Assembly: GCF_020103695.1 (NCBI RefSeq)
Contig: NZ_JAHXBF010000012.1
Coordinates: 124,001-188,000 of the forward strand
Direction of reading: 5' to 3'
Source of the DNA: Hyalangium versicolor
GTDB lineage: Bacteria > Myxococcota > Myxococcia > Myxococcales > Myxococcaceae
Length of the DNA stretch: 64,000 nucleotides
In this document: in pieces, positions 48,306 to 57,464 of the stretch
Layout of the letters: every line of letters starts with the position of its first letter
How positions within the stretch are numbered: position 1 is the first letter of the stretch
The notes under the pieces: generated by a model
Told to the model about the DNA's origin: nothing
The model's database searches: none
The model's input: only the letters and a program-made list of their open reading frames with translations
Program-made: the position numbers and the translations under genes

Positions 48306-49235
48306 ATGGCTCCTCGATGGTTGGCCTGTGTGGTTGCCGTACTGGCGGCCCAGGCTGTGTATGCGCAGACCGCACCGGTCGCGGCTCAGGAGAATGAGGA
48401 CGACTACGAGGTGGACTCCTCCCCCGTGGCGCCTTCCGCTCCACCGGAGCTTCCCGCGGAGAATCCCACCGCTCGTCCCTTCTCGGGTGCGGTGTGGACC
48501 TCGGGTCACTGGTACTGGGATGGAGACGAGTGGCGCTTCAAGCAGGGCGCCTGGATCTCTCCCATGGCCGGCTACCAGTTCATCAACGGCTACTGGCGGC
48601 AGGACTATGACGGGTGGCGCTGGGTGTCGAGTGGTTGGGCCCGCACCAACTCGAACGAGGTGGAGATCCCCGTCGATGTCGTCAATGAGGAGGTAGCCAC
48701 GACGCAGGCCCCCCCCACCGCGCAGACAGAGTTCCAGCCTCCCGCTCCGTCGACGAACGTCACGTGGGCCCCGGGTTACTGGTACTGGTCCGGCTCGAAC
48801 TGGGTCTGGATCGAGGGAAGCTGGGTGACGCCCCCGCGGCCAGGCCTCGTGTTCGTCTCCCCCAGGTGGTTCCACCGCGGTGGGGCCTGGGTCTTCGCCG
48901 GTGGCGGATGGGCGATCCCTGGCTCGCTGCGCATCGTCATCCCCGTCTACCGCCACGCGGGAATCTCCGTGAGCTGGGGCCACCCCAACTACTTCATGCA
49001 TTCCTGGCGCCGCTACCCGGTCGTGAACCGCTACTACTACGGCTACGGCGGCAGGCCTCACTACTACCGCCCCAGCTATCGCGACGGATACCGAGAGAGG
49101 GACCCGCGCGGCGGATACCGAGAGCGGGACTCGCGCGACGGATACCGAGAACGGGACCACCGTGGGCCGCCTCCCGGGAACTACCACCCCGCGACTCCCG
49201 CCCGTGAGAACCGGGGCGGAGGCCGGCACCACTAA
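48306..49235 (+). CDS. Secreted YXWXXGXW-repeat protein with a Tyr/Arg-rich tail
   Basis: Exported protein of 309 residues. The signal ends VYAQ. It has repeated aromatic units (SGHWYWDGDEWRFKQGAW; GYWRQDYDGWRWVSSGW; PGYWYWSGSNWVWIEGSW) of the YXWXXGXW type, seen in Gram-negative envelope proteins of unknown role. The C-terminal 60 residues are Tyr/Arg/Gly/Pro-rich, with a threefold GYRERD repeat. The ATG at 48306 has GGAGG at 7 nt. It may be a surface or matrix protein (inference). Confidence 0.8.
   Translation: MAPRWLACVVAVLAAQAVYAQTAPVAAQENEDDYEVDSSPVAPSAPPELPAENPTARPFSGAVWTSGHWYWDGDEWRFKQGAWISPMAGYQFINGYWRQDYDGWRWVSSGWARTNSNEVEIPVDVVNEEVATTQAPPTAQTEFQPPAPSTNVTWAPGYWYWSGSNWVWIEGSWVTPPRPGLVFVSPRWFHRGGAWVFAGGGWAIPGSLRIVIPVYRHAGISVSWGHPNYFMHSWRRYPVVNRYYYGYGGRPHYYRPSYRDGYRERDPRGGYRERDSRDGYRERDHRGPPPGNYHPATPARENRGGGRHH
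49086..49166. repeat. Three tandem 27-bp repeats encoding GYRERD units
   Basis: Units start at 49086, 49113 and 49140 with GGATACCGAGA and 27-bp spacing. They keep the reading frame and differ mostly in synonymous sites at their ends. Confidence 0.9.
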
Positions 49236-49280
49236 GCTCCTTCAGGCCCGTCCCGAAGGGGTTCGAGTTCACGTCGTCCA

Positions 49281-49330
49281 CGCGCACCGTCTCACGGCAT
49301 CCACGGCCGTGGACGGTGCGCGCGCGTTTT
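49281..49330 (+). terminator. Hairpin with T tract after the WXXGXW gene
   Basis: CGCGCACCGTC (49281-49291) pairs with GACGGTGCGCG (49312-49322), an 11-bp stem. The loop contains part of a 14-bp palindrome (TCCACGGCCGTGGA). TTTT follows at 49327-49330. It probably ends the upstream transcript before recA. Confidence 0.7.
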
Positions 49331-49464
49331 GGGCGTCTCGCGCCTCTGCTTCAGAGGGGAAGGCTCACGGCATGCTCATTGCTCATGGCTCCACGCGATG
49401 CGTTCGGCGGCGTTCCACCCGAGCGCAGCACTCATGTCCCGAGAAGGGCGGCGTTGGAGAAGCG

Positions 49465-50499
49465 ATGAACAAGGTGACGGAGAAGTTGAAGGCGGTGGCG
49501 GCGGCGGTGGCGGCGATCGAGAAGCAGTTCGGCAAAGGGGCGGTGATGCCTCTGGGAGGCGAGGCACAGGAGCAGAAGGTGGCGGTCATTCCCTCGGGCT
49601 CGGTGAGCCTGGATCGGGCACTGGGGGTGGGCGGCTATCCGCGTGGGCGCGTGGTGGAGATCTTCGGCAACGAGTCCTCCGGCAAGACGACGCTCACGCT
49701 GCACGCCATCGCGCAGGTGCAGGCAGCGGGCGGCGTGGCTGCCTTCATCGATGCGGAGCATGCGCTGGATGTCCACTACGCGCGCAAGCTGGGCGTGCGT
49801 GTGGAGGAGTTGCTCATCTCGCAGCCCGACACGGGCGAGCAGGCGCTGGAGATCACCGAGCACCTCGTCCGCTCGGGGGCAGTGGACCTGATCGTGGTGG
49901 ACTCGGTGGCGGCGCTGGTGCCGCGAGCCGAGATCGAGGGTGAGATGGGCGATGCGCACATGGGCGTGCAGGCCCGGCTGATGAGTCAGGCCCTGCGCAA
50001 GCTCACGGGCGCGGTGAGCCGTTCGGGTGCGTGCATCATCTTCATCAACCAGATCCGCATGAAGATCGGAGTGATGTTCGGCAACCCGGAGACGACCACG
50101 GGCGGCAACGCGCTGAAGTTCTACTCCTCGATGCGGCTGGAGATCCGGCGCACGGGCAACCTCAAGGATGGAGAGAACGTCATCGGGACTCGGGCAAAAG
50201 TGAAGGTGGTGAAGAACAAGCTGGCCCCGCCCTTCCAGGAGGCCGAGTTCGACCTGGTGTACGGCGTGGGCATCCACCGCGCGGGCGAGGTACTGGACCT
50301 GGGCGTCCAGGCGGGTCTCATCGAGAAGTCCGGCAGCCACTTCAGCCTGCGGGGCGAGCGGATCGGCCAGGGCCGTGAGCGGGCCGCCGAGTGGCTGCGC
50401 GAGCACCCCGAGGCGCTGGAGGGGCTGGCCACCGAGTTGATCGGCGTGGCTCCGCCCGTCCCGGCAGCAGCGTCCGAACCGACAGAGGCGGTGGCTTGA
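49465..50499 (+). CDS. recA: Recombinase RecA
   Basis: Strand-exchange protein and SOS co-protease, 344 residues. Walker A GNESSGKTTL and ADP/DNA-binding motifs (FIDAEHALDVHYA; DLIVVDSVAALVPRAEIEGEMGD in part; FINQIRMKIGVMFGNPETT) are present. The C-terminus is Glu-rich. The ATG at 49465 begins the family at MNKVTEKLKAVAAAVAAIE. No LexA box of the E. coli type is visible upstream. Myxobacteria often have two recA genes, and this may be either. Confidence 0.97.
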   Translation: MNKVTEKLKAVAAAVAAIEKQFGKGAVMPLGGEAQEQKVAVIPSGSVSLDRALGVGGYPRGRVVEIFGNESSGKTTLTLHAIAQVQAAGGVAAFIDAEHALDVHYARKLGVRVEELLISQPDTGEQALEITEHLVRSGAVDLIVVDSVAALVPRAEIEGEMGDAHMGVQARLMSQALRKLTGAVSRSGACIIFINQIRMKIGVMFGNPETTTGGNALKFYSSMRLEIRRTGNLKDGENVIGTRAKVKVVKNKLAPPFQEAEFDLVYGVGIHRAGEVLDLGVQAGLIEKSGSHFSLRGERIGQGRERAAEWLREHPEALEGLATELIGVAPPVPAAASEPTEAVA

Positions 50500-50560
50500 G
50501 AATCGCCTGAGAACAGGAGGCCGGGTCCTTCATGAGCCCCGACCTCTTCGTTTCTTTTGC

Positions 50561-51064
50561 TCAGGCCGACGGCGACTCGAGCGACACGGGCAGCGCCAGG
50601 CGGCTCTGCCCAGCTCGGAGGAAGAGGCGGCCTCCCTCCCCTTCCTCCAGCAGCTCGCCCAACTGGTGCTGGGCATCTCGAGAGAAGCGGGCCTTGGCCC
50701 GGCCTCGCTTGACCCGGCAAGAGAAGACACCATCCGGATCCAGCGCGAGCGTGGCGAGATCGAGCGCCTCAGCCGTGCGGTCGCTCAAGCGAACGGACAC
50801 ACGCTCGTCTGGCGTCACGTCCACCGTGCGGACCTCGTAGGCGGCGTCTTCCACCTGGATGAAGCACCAGTCCTGGCCGATGCGCAGTTGGTAGCGCCCG
50901 TCGTCATCGATCACCAGCGAGGTGTTGAAGAGCTCGATGATCTTCGGATGCTCGATGGGCTCGTCGTCGTGCCACCAGCGCAAGGCCTTGTCGAGACGGA
51001 TGCCACTGTCCTCGCGCGTGTGCCAGCGCTTGCCGAAGGGAGGCTGACCGGTAGGCGGTTGCAT
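50561..51064 (-). CDS. DUF1285 family protein
   Basis: Protein of 167 residues with the DUF1285 pattern: RLDKALRWWHDDEPIEHPKI, LFNTSLVIDDDGRYQLRIG and a later DAAYEVRTVDV. The family has no known biochemical role. AAGGAG is 4 nt upstream of the ATG at 51064; the ATG at 51082 lacks one. It is followed by recA on the opposite strand (tail to tail). Confidence 0.78.
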   Translation of the reverse strand: MQPPTGQPPFGKRWHTREDSGIRLDKALRWWHDDEPIEHPKIIELFNTSLVIDDDGRYQLRIGQDWCFIQVEDAAYEVRTVDVTPDERVSVRLSDRTAEALDLATLALDPDGVFSCRVKRGRAKARFSRDAQHQLGELLEEGEGGRLFLRAGQSRLALPVSLESPSA

Positions 51065-51118
51065 GACGCTCCTTATGTGCACTCGCGGCCTGGCGGACGC
51101 AACCCAAGCGGTGCCCAG

Positions 51119-52642
51119 CTACCAGTTCCGGACGTACTCGGTGTAACCATGGAAGGCTGCGGCGCCCCAGAAGTTCACCAGCACGCCGAGCCCCACGGCC
51201 ACCTGCACCCAGCGGTTGCGCAGGGCCCAGCCCCCAACGGCGAAGAGCAGCAGCAGGTAGGGCGTGTAGTCGAGGCTGAAGCGGAAGCCGAACTGCATGT
51301 AGCCCGTGTTCTGGTAGAAGAGCCCCGGCAGCGCACACACCGCCACGGTGAGCCACAACGGCCAGTGCAGCCGCGGGCGCGTCTTCGGGATGACCAGGAA
51401 GACGAGCAGCGGCAGCGTCAGTAGCAACGTCATCCCATACGGGTCGTAGCCCAGCTCGAGCGGGTGCAAGGACACGCGCGGAAGCTTGAGGAACGCCGCT
51501 TCCAGGTTGCGCTGGAGATAGGTCAGGTTGAAGAGCCCATACCGATCGATGTCCGTGTTGACGCGGTTGTTGTAGAGGAATGCGTGGCCGAACTCGCCGG
51601 GCCTCCCGAAGCGGTAGAGGTTGTAGGCGGCTGCCAGGACTGCGAGCGGCGCCGCCCCCAGGGCGAAGAGGCCCACCTTGCGAGCCGCAGGCTTCCAGTG
51701 GCTCGACAGGGCACGGAGCTGCGCGAGCCGGTCCGGCCCCGGGCACAGCGCCTCCAGCACGAAGAAGAGGCCCGAGAAGAGCAGGGGCGTACGGGTGAGC
51801 GTCGCCATGGAGAAGAACACCCCGGCCAGCACGGGACGGTGCGCTCGGACGGCGTTGCGCGCGTAGAGGCACGTCAGCGCCACCCCCATCACCTCCGCGC
51901 TGAACCACACCTCTCCGCGGATCGCGCAGTAGAAGAACAGCGTGCCGAAGGCGAGGATCAGCGCGAGCGCGATGTTCTCGTTCCGGTTCCTTGGCGACTC
52001 GCCCTCCTGGGCGAGGTAGCGCAGCAGCGAGTAGAAGAGCGCCACGGCCAGCGCTCCGATGATCACCCCAAACGAGGTGTCATTGAACTGGTACCCATGC
52101 AGCGCCACGAAGGGCAGCATCGCCACCGCCGGGAACGACGGAAAGCTCACGAACCAGCGATCCGTCGGCAGCGGCCGACCCTCGCAGCGGACCTTCGCTC
52201 CGCCCACCACTCGCACGCAGGCCCAGTCTTCCAGGTTGGGCAGCACCTCCGGATCCACGTCCAGCCGCCCCTCCATCCAGGACTGTGCCTGGTAGATGAA
52301 GTGAGGGGCCGCGCTCTGGCGCAGGAATCGCTGCGAGCTGAAGCTCGCCAGCACCACGAAGCTCACCAGGAAGAGCAGCACCTCCACCCGATACGCGGAG
52401 AACCAGATGCGCGCGGCCGCCCAAGCTCCCTCACCCGGTGATGCCGCGACAGGCTCGGGTGGATCACCCGGCTTGTCCGATACGGCGGCATGAGGCTCGG
52501 GCTGGGAAACCTGCACTGCCTGCGCAGAGCCTGCCTCCGGGGCAGGAGCCGGAACGGGTTCGGCGGACAACGGAGGCGAGGCCGGCGAGGAAGCCTCCTC
52601 GGAAGAGGAGTCCTTCTTGGAACGCTTGGACTTGCGGCTCAT
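51119..52642 (-). CDS. Polytopic membrane protein, possibly a family-39-like glycosyltransferase
   Basis: Membrane protein of 507 residues. The first 75 residues are Lys/Ser then Pro/Ala-rich and cytosolic. About ten spans follow (first near 88-105, last near 470-490). Short polar loops (FIYQAQSWMEGRLDVDPE) precede the second span, as in PMT/GT39-type transferases that use lipid-linked sugars, but the acidic motif is not strict. The function is inferred only from topology. Its ATG overlaps the cinA stop by 4 bp, so translation is coupled. Confidence 0.7.
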   Translation of the reverse strand: MSRKSKRSKKDSSSEEASSPASPPLSAEPVPAPAPEAGSAQAVQVSQPEPHAAVSDKPGDPPEPVAASPGEGAWAAARIWFSAYRVEVLLFLVSFVVLASFSSQRFLRQSAAPHFIYQAQSWMEGRLDVDPEVLPNLEDWACVRVVGGAKVRCEGRPLPTDRWFVSFPSFPAVAMLPFVALHGYQFNDTSFGVIIGALAVALFYSLLRYLAQEGESPRNRNENIALALILAFGTLFFYCAIRGEVWFSAEVMGVALTCLYARNAVRAHRPVLAGVFFSMATLTRTPLLFSGLFFVLEALCPGPDRLAQLRALSSHWKPAARKVGLFALGAAPLAVLAAAYNLYRFGRPGEFGHAFLYNNRVNTDIDRYGLFNLTYLQRNLEAAFLKLPRVSLHPLELGYDPYGMTLLLTLPLLVFLVIPKTRPRLHWPLWLTVAVCALPGLFYQNTGYMQFGFRFSLDYTPYLLLLFAVGGWALRNRWVQVAVGLGVLVNFWGAAAFHGYTEYVRNW

Positions 52643-53904
52643 GGAACGGAGGCTCGCGAGAGAAGATGCTGACGCAGGAGTTCGAGCGCTGAGTTGGCCG
52701 CAAAGAGGCGCACGCGCTCTCGATCTCCCACGAAAGTGAAACGCTCACAGTGGGTCGGGTGCCCCTCGGCGGCGAACCCACAATAGACGGTGCCCACGGG
52801 ATCCTCGGGCGTGCCTCCCGTAGGCCCCGCATAGCCCGTCACCGACAGGCTGTAGGTCGTCCCACAGGCGGTACGCACACCCTCGGCCATGGCCACCGCC
52901 GCCTCTCGCGACACGGCGGTGTGGCGATCCAGCACCTCCGGGGGAACTCCCACCCAGGCCATCTTCACCTTCTCCGAGTATGAAACCGCGCCTCCTATGA
53001 AGAAGGCGCTCGACCCCGGCACCGCGGTGAGCTGGGTAGCGATGAGGCCTCCCGTGCAGCTCTCCGCGGTGGACAGTGTGGCCTTCGCCTCGGTCAGCAT
53101 CCTGGCGATCACCGCGGCGTAGTCCTCGTCATCCACGCCGAAGACCTTCGTTCCGACCACCTGCCGGGAAGCCGCCTCGGCGGCTGCGAGCGCCGCATCC
53201 GCCTCGGCCTGCGTGCCAGCCGTCGCCATCAGCTTGAGGTGGTTCTCCGGAGCATGGGTGCGAAAGCCAAACACCACCTGGGGATGCCGCGGAACCAAGG
53301 GAGCCACACTCGCATCCAGTTGGGACTCGGGAATGCCCACGGTCTTCAGCAACCGGAAGGCCCGGTAGACGCGCTCCGAGTCCTTCTCCAGCGCCGCTCG
53401 GATGCGCGGCAGCACCTCATCCTCGGCCAGGGCCTTGTACTCGCGAGGCACTCCCGGCACGAAGAAGAGCTGGCAACGCCCCAGCCGGAAGAGGACCAGG
53501 GGCGCGGAGCCCACGGGGTTGCGCACCACCTCGGCCCCTCGAGGAATCCGCGCCATGCGGAAGGCGCCCGGGTTCAGCGGAAGGGAGCGCTTCGCATACC
53601 GCTCGCGAATCCACTCCATCGCCTGGGGACTCTCCTCCAGAGGAACGCCCGCCGCCGCAGCGGCGCACTCGAGCGTGAAGTCGTCCATCGTCGGGCCCAG
53701 TCCTCCCGAGACGAGCGCCACGTCCGCGCGGGAGGCCACCTCCAGCAGTGCCTGGGTGATGTCCGGGCGAACGTCGCCCACGAGGAGCACCCGCTCCACC
53801 TTCACGCCCAGTTGGAAGAGCTTGTCCTCGAACCAGGGACTGTTGGTGTCCGTAATGAGCCCGGTGACGAGTTCATCACCGGTACACAGGAGCTCGACGC
53901 GCAT
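52639..53904 (-). CDS. cinA: CinA: competence/damage-inducible protein, nicotinamide-nucleotide amidase
   Basis: Protein of 421 residues with two domains. The N-terminal molybdopterin-binding-like domain (about 1-170: VELLCTGDELVTGLITDTN, SGGLGPTMDDFT) has pyrophosphatase activity in relatives. The C-terminal CinA amidase (about 255-415: LSTAESCTGGLIATQLTAVPG) deamidates NMN in the pyridine-nucleotide cycle. The catalytic Ser of AESCTGG is present. It precedes the membrane glycosyltransferase-like gene with a 4-bp ATGA overlap. Confidence 0.94.
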   Translation of the reverse strand: MRVELLCTGDELVTGLITDTNSPWFEDKLFQLGVKVERVLLVGDVRPDITQALLEVASRADVALVSGGLGPTMDDFTLECAAAAAGVPLEESPQAMEWIRERYAKRSLPLNPGAFRMARIPRGAEVVRNPVGSAPLVLFRLGRCQLFFVPGVPREYKALAEDEVLPRIRAALEKDSERVYRAFRLLKTVGIPESQLDASVAPLVPRHPQVVFGFRTHAPENHLKLMATAGTQAEADAALAAAEAASRQVVGTKVFGVDDEDYAAVIARMLTEAKATLSTAESCTGGLIATQLTAVPGSSAFFIGGAVSYSEKVKMAWVGVPPEVLDRHTAVSREAAVAMAEGVRTACGTTYSLSVTGYAGPTGGTPEDPVGTVYCGFAAEGHPTHCERFTFVGDRERVRLFAANSALELLRQHLLSRASVP

Positions 53905-53974
53905 GGGCGGAGCATCCTAGCGGCACTGCCGGAAACGCCAAGGTGCGGCGGAACGGCTCAGCGGGAAACCCGGT

Positions 53975-54829
53975 TCAGGAGCCAGCAGCCTCTTCCGCGG
54001 CCTCCTCGTCCTCATCCTCGTCCTCATCCACCTCTTCCTCGAGGACCGCCGCGGCAGCGACCACCCCCGCAGCCCCCACCTTGCGCGCCACCAGCCGCTT
54101 GCGCACCAGGAACGCGGACTCGATGAGCCCCATGGCCAGGTACGCGGAGGAGTACGCCACCAGCACATACGCCGGGCGCAGCTGCGTGCCGATGGCCAGC
54201 CCGCTCAGCGCCACGAGCATGAACACCACCGCGGACTTCTTCGACAGCCGCAGGTCCTTGAACGTGCGGTAGCGCACCGTGGACACCATCAGCAGCGCCA
54301 GCAGCCCCACCACCGCCGCGATCGGGCCCCGAACCGCGGAGGCCGGCTCGGCCCCGACGATGACGTGGTGGGTGATGATCATCGACACCAGCACGCCCGC
54401 GGCCAGCGGGATGGGAAGGCCGACGAAGAAGTTGCCGCCACCACCGTGCGGGTTGCGCATGGCCAGAACATTGAAGCGCGCCAGGCGCATCGCGCCGCAC
54501 GCCGCGAACGAGAACGAGATGAACAGCCCCAGGAAGCCCAGAGGCGCCAGCGCCCACTTGTAGACCAGGAGGGCAGGCGCCGCGCCAAAGGACACCACGT
54601 CCGCCAGGCTGTCGAGCTGCATGCCAAAGTCGCTCTGCGTCTTCGTCAGCCGCGCCACGCGCCCGTCGAACCCGTCGAAGAACATGGCGAAGAGGATGGC
54701 CAGCGCCGCCTGATAAAGCTGGACAGGCGTGGCCTCACCGGCGCACAGCGTGATGGCGTAGAAGCCACAGAAGATGGAGGTGACCGTGAAGAGGTTGGGA
54801 AGGACGAACATCAGTTTCCTCAGCTTCAT
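53975..54829 (-). CDS. pssA: CDP-diacylglycerol-serine O-phosphatidyltransferase with acidic tail
   Basis: Phosphatidylserine synthase of the membrane (type II) kind, 284 residues. The CDP-alcohol motif DGFDGRVARLTKTQSDFGMQ and LDSLADVVSF, i.e. DG-x2-AR-x8-G-x3-D-x3-D, is complete. About eight spans follow. The last 30 residues are strongly acidic (EEEVDEDEDEDEEAAEEAA), unlike most homologues. The ATG at 54829 is the family start; the open frame further upstream is a shadow of the divergent hydrolase gene. Confidence 0.93.
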   Translation of the reverse strand: MKLRKLMFVLPNLFTVTSIFCGFYAITLCAGEATPVQLYQAALAILFAMFFDGFDGRVARLTKTQSDFGMQLDSLADVVSFGAAPALLVYKWALAPLGFLGLFISFSFAACGAMRLARFNVLAMRNPHGGGGNFFVGLPIPLAAGVLVSMIITHHVIVGAEPASAVRGPIAAVVGLLALLMVSTVRYRTFKDLRLSKKSAVVFMLVALSGLAIGTQLRPAYVLVAYSSAYLAMGLIESAFLVRKRLVARKVGAAGVVAAAAVLEEEVDEDEDEDEEAAEEAAGS

Positions 54830-54919
54830 CGGTCGCCTCTCTCTCCAGATGCCCGTTGGCACTTGCACGGCGGGGTGAACGGACCATAGCAAGGTTTTAT
54901 TGCGTCCACGGAGGGTTGG

Positions 54920-56047
54920 ATGGATCCGGGAAGTTGGGTGCTCTGGGGACTGCTGCTCCTGCTGGCCGTCGTCCTCGGAAATGTGGTCTGGGTGCTGGGG
55001 GTTCGCCGCCTCTACCGTCCCCGTACAGCACCACCACAACTGCTCAGGGCGCGCTGCCAGGACGGGTGGGAGATTGCCGTTCATGCCCGCCGGTCGCTGA
55101 AGCGGCGCTTCGAGGAGCCTGTCCTGCTGTGCCATGGACTGGCCGCCAACCGCTACACCTTCGACTTCGCGCCTCCCTATTCCGTGGCGCACTACCTGGC
55201 CGAGGCCGGGTTCGACTGCTTCAGCGTCGAGTGGCGCGGCACGGCGCACTCGCGCCTCCCGCCTCCGGGACGCCGGTACACCGACTTCTCCATTGATGAT
55301 CACATCCTCCAGGACGCCCCCGCTCTGCTGGAGTTCGCGCTGAAGGAGACCGGCGCGAAGCGGGCCTTCTGGCTGGGGCACTCGATGGGCGGACTGGTCG
55401 GGTATGCCGCGGCCCAGGGTCCTCTGGGACCCCAGCTGGCGGGGTTGTTGGTGCTGGGCTCCCCCGTGTTCCTCAAATCCGAACCCCTGCTGCGCTCCCT
55501 GCTGGGACTCGGAGTGCGCGCCGCGTGGCCCGGGCGCCTCCGGCAGGAGTGGATGAGCGCTACGTTGGCTCCCTTCCTCGGCTACGTCACCCTGCCGCTG
55601 TCGGATCTGCTCGTGAACCCCCAGCACATGCCTCCGCAGATCCAACGGCAGGTCTTCGCCACCATGCTGTCGTCCATGAGCCGCAAGGTGCTCCTCCAGT
55701 TCCAGGATTGGATCGAGCACGACTCGTTCCGCTCCTATGACGGCAAGGTGGACTGGCGCGCGGGCATCTCCCGCCTCAACCTGCCCGTGCTGGTGATGGG
55801 GGGCAGCAGCGATCGGCTCGCCACCGCGGAGAACCTCCGCAAGCAGTACGAGCTGCTCACCACCCCGGACCGCACGCTCCACGTCTTCGGCCGCGACCGC
55901 GGAGACAAGATGGACTACGGCCACGGGGACCTGATGTTCGGCACCGGCGCCCCGATGGAAGTCTATCCACTCATCCGCGCCTGGCTCGAAGCCCGGGCCA
56001 CGCCGCTGCCCGAGCCCGTGGAGCCACCCGCGCTCACCTCGCCGTGA
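54920..56047 (+). CDS. Membrane-anchored alpha/beta hydrolase
   Basis: Hydrolase of 375 residues with one N-terminal span (about 5-26). The fold has HGLAANR (oxyanion), nucleophile GHSMGGLVG, acid GGSSDRLATAEN and His GHGDLMFG; all are present. The active site would face the cytoplasm or periplasm, depending on the anchor orientation. The substrate is unknown; lipid or ester is usual. Its end overlaps the next convergent gene by 14 bp. Confidence 0.88.
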   Translation: MDPGSWVLWGLLLLLAVVLGNVVWVLGVRRLYRPRTAPPQLLRARCQDGWEIAVHARRSLKRRFEEPVLLCHGLAANRYTFDFAPPYSVAHYLAEAGFDCFSVEWRGTAHSRLPPPGRRYTDFSIDDHILQDAPALLEFALKETGAKRAFWLGHSMGGLVGYAAAQGPLGPQLAGLLVLGSPVFLKSEPLLRSLLGLGVRAAWPGRLRQEWMSATLAPFLGYVTLPLSDLLVNPQHMPPQIQRQVFATMLSSMSRKVLLQFQDWIEHDSFRSYDGKVDWRAGISRLNLPVLVMGGSSDRLATAENLRKQYELLTTPDRTLHVFGRDRGDKMDYGHGDLMFGTGAPMEVYPLIRAWLEARATPLPEPVEPPALTSP

Positions 56048-57464
56048 CACAGGAGGCCGTCAGGCCTCGGCGATCCTCTGTCCTCAGGCGCCCCAGGTGG
56101 ACCTGCGCCGTCCCCTCGCACTCGGCCCAGACCAGGCCCTCGGCGAGCCCGCTCGCGGTGAGCACATCCACCCAGACCTCGCCGTCCCGGAGCACCGCCA
56201 GCGCCACTCCCTTCGTGTCACGCACCTCGAGCCCCGTGGCGCTCACCCGCGCCAGGCTCTCCGCCTCGAGCCCCGCCTGCTGGCACCGCACCAGCGTCAC
56301 GTCTCGAAGGGTGACCTCCGCGCCCTGGGCCGCCAGCACTCCGACTCCGGGCGCATCACGCACCTCCACGCTCTCGACGTCCGCCACCACTCCGCGCAGG
56401 TGCAGGCCATCTCCCGTGAAGCCCTCCTTCGAGCGCAGCCGGGTGATGCTCCCATCGCGCGCCCGCAGCTTCCCCTTCGTGGCTGCCACGCCGTAGCCGT
56501 CCACATCGTCCAGCCGGAAGTCGCGCACCTCCAGGTCCGAGTCCACGAACTGCAGCGCCCCGAAGCTCCCGCTCTGGCGCACGTGGATGTCCTCAAGCCG
56601 CCCCGTGGACCGGGTGAGCCCCATGCCCGCGCGCTCCGCTCGCACCGAGGTGAACCCTCGTACGTCGAGCCTCGCCCCGTGGCTGGCCAGCCCGTACTCG
56701 TGGCCGATGACCTGCGCCTCGTCGATCTCCAGCGTCCCGTCCGTCACCAGCAGCCCCGGCCCCCGCCCTGCCTCCACCGTCACCCGTCTCAGCCGCGCAC
56801 GGCCACCCTCCTGGTCCAGCGCCATCACCGCGTCCTGGAACCGCACTCCTTCCAGCACCACCTCGGCGGCCCCCTGCATGCGCACCCCACGCCTCCAGGG
56901 CCCCACGAAGGTGCTCTCCCGGACGTCCACGCTGCCCGGGCCCTCCACGGAGACTCCCACCGTCTCCGAGAGGCTCGCCTCGAACCGCGCCCCCTTCGCC
57001 ACCAGCCGGCCTCCGATCATCCGGACCGCTCCCTCCCGCTGGCCGCTGAAGGCCACGCCCTCGAGCTCCAACGTCCCATCGGTCTCCACGGCCCAGCCCC
57101 CTCCCTGAAGCGCCAGCCGCTCGAGCCGAGCCCCCACCTCCATCCGGAGCACGGGCTCCCGGCCCTCCACGTACAACACCGTGCCCTCTCCCTCCCCCAC
57201 CAGACGTGTCCCCGCGGGGAGCACAAAGGGCCCGGCGTAGAGGCCTCGGGCGACGTGCACGGTGGGTGCGGGACGCACCACCAACCCCTCCGCCAGGGTC
57301 CGGAACGGCCGCTCCCGCGAGCCATCCCCGGACGCCCCCCGAGCCCCATCCACCCACACCTCGGCTCCCGGGGGTGGAGGCGTCAACGGGACGACAGGCG
57401 GCACGGAGGGTGCCCGGCAGGCGGCGATCAGCAGCAGCGCGAAAACGAGGGGGCGCGGGCTCAT
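56034..57464 (-). CDS. Beta-helix lipoprotein (right-handed parallel repeats)
   Basis: Lipoprotein of 476 residues with a signal ending LLIAAC16. A Pro-rich spacer is followed by DGSRERPFRTLAEGL, the typical start of a pectate-lyase-like beta-helix. About 15 coils of 22-25 residues (VxLExVxFxxx...GVxVxxG) fill the rest. No catalytic residues are clear, so a binding or structural role is as likely as a lyase. The ATG at 57464 is chosen over the open frame upstream. It is convergent with the hydrolase gene. Confidence 0.82.
   Translation of the reverse strand: MSPRPLVFALLLIAACRAPSVPPVVPLTPPPPGAEVWVDGARGASGDGSRERPFRTLAEGLVVRPAPTVHVARGLYAGPFVLPAGTRLVGEGEGTVLYVEGREPVLRMEVGARLERLALQGGGWAVETDGTLELEGVAFSGQREGAVRMIGGRLVAKGARFEASLSETVGVSVEGPGSVDVRESTFVGPWRRGVRMQGAAEVVLEGVRFQDAVMALDQEGGRARLRRVTVEAGRGPGLLVTDGTLEIDEAQVIGHEYGLASHGARLDVRGFTSVRAERAGMGLTRSTGRLEDIHVRQSGSFGALQFVDSDLEVRDFRLDDVDGYGVAATKGKLRARDGSITRLRSKEGFTGDGLHLRGVVADVESVEVRDAPGVGVLAAQGAEVTLRDVTLVRCQQAGLEAESLARVSATGLEVRDTKGVALAVLRDGEVWVDVLTASGLAEGLVWAECEGTAQVHLGRLRTEDRRGLTASCVTAR

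Noticed and set aside
54830..56050. Upstream extension of the pssA frame to 56050
   Set aside because: The extra part is antisense to the alpha/beta hydrolase. The family start is at 54829.
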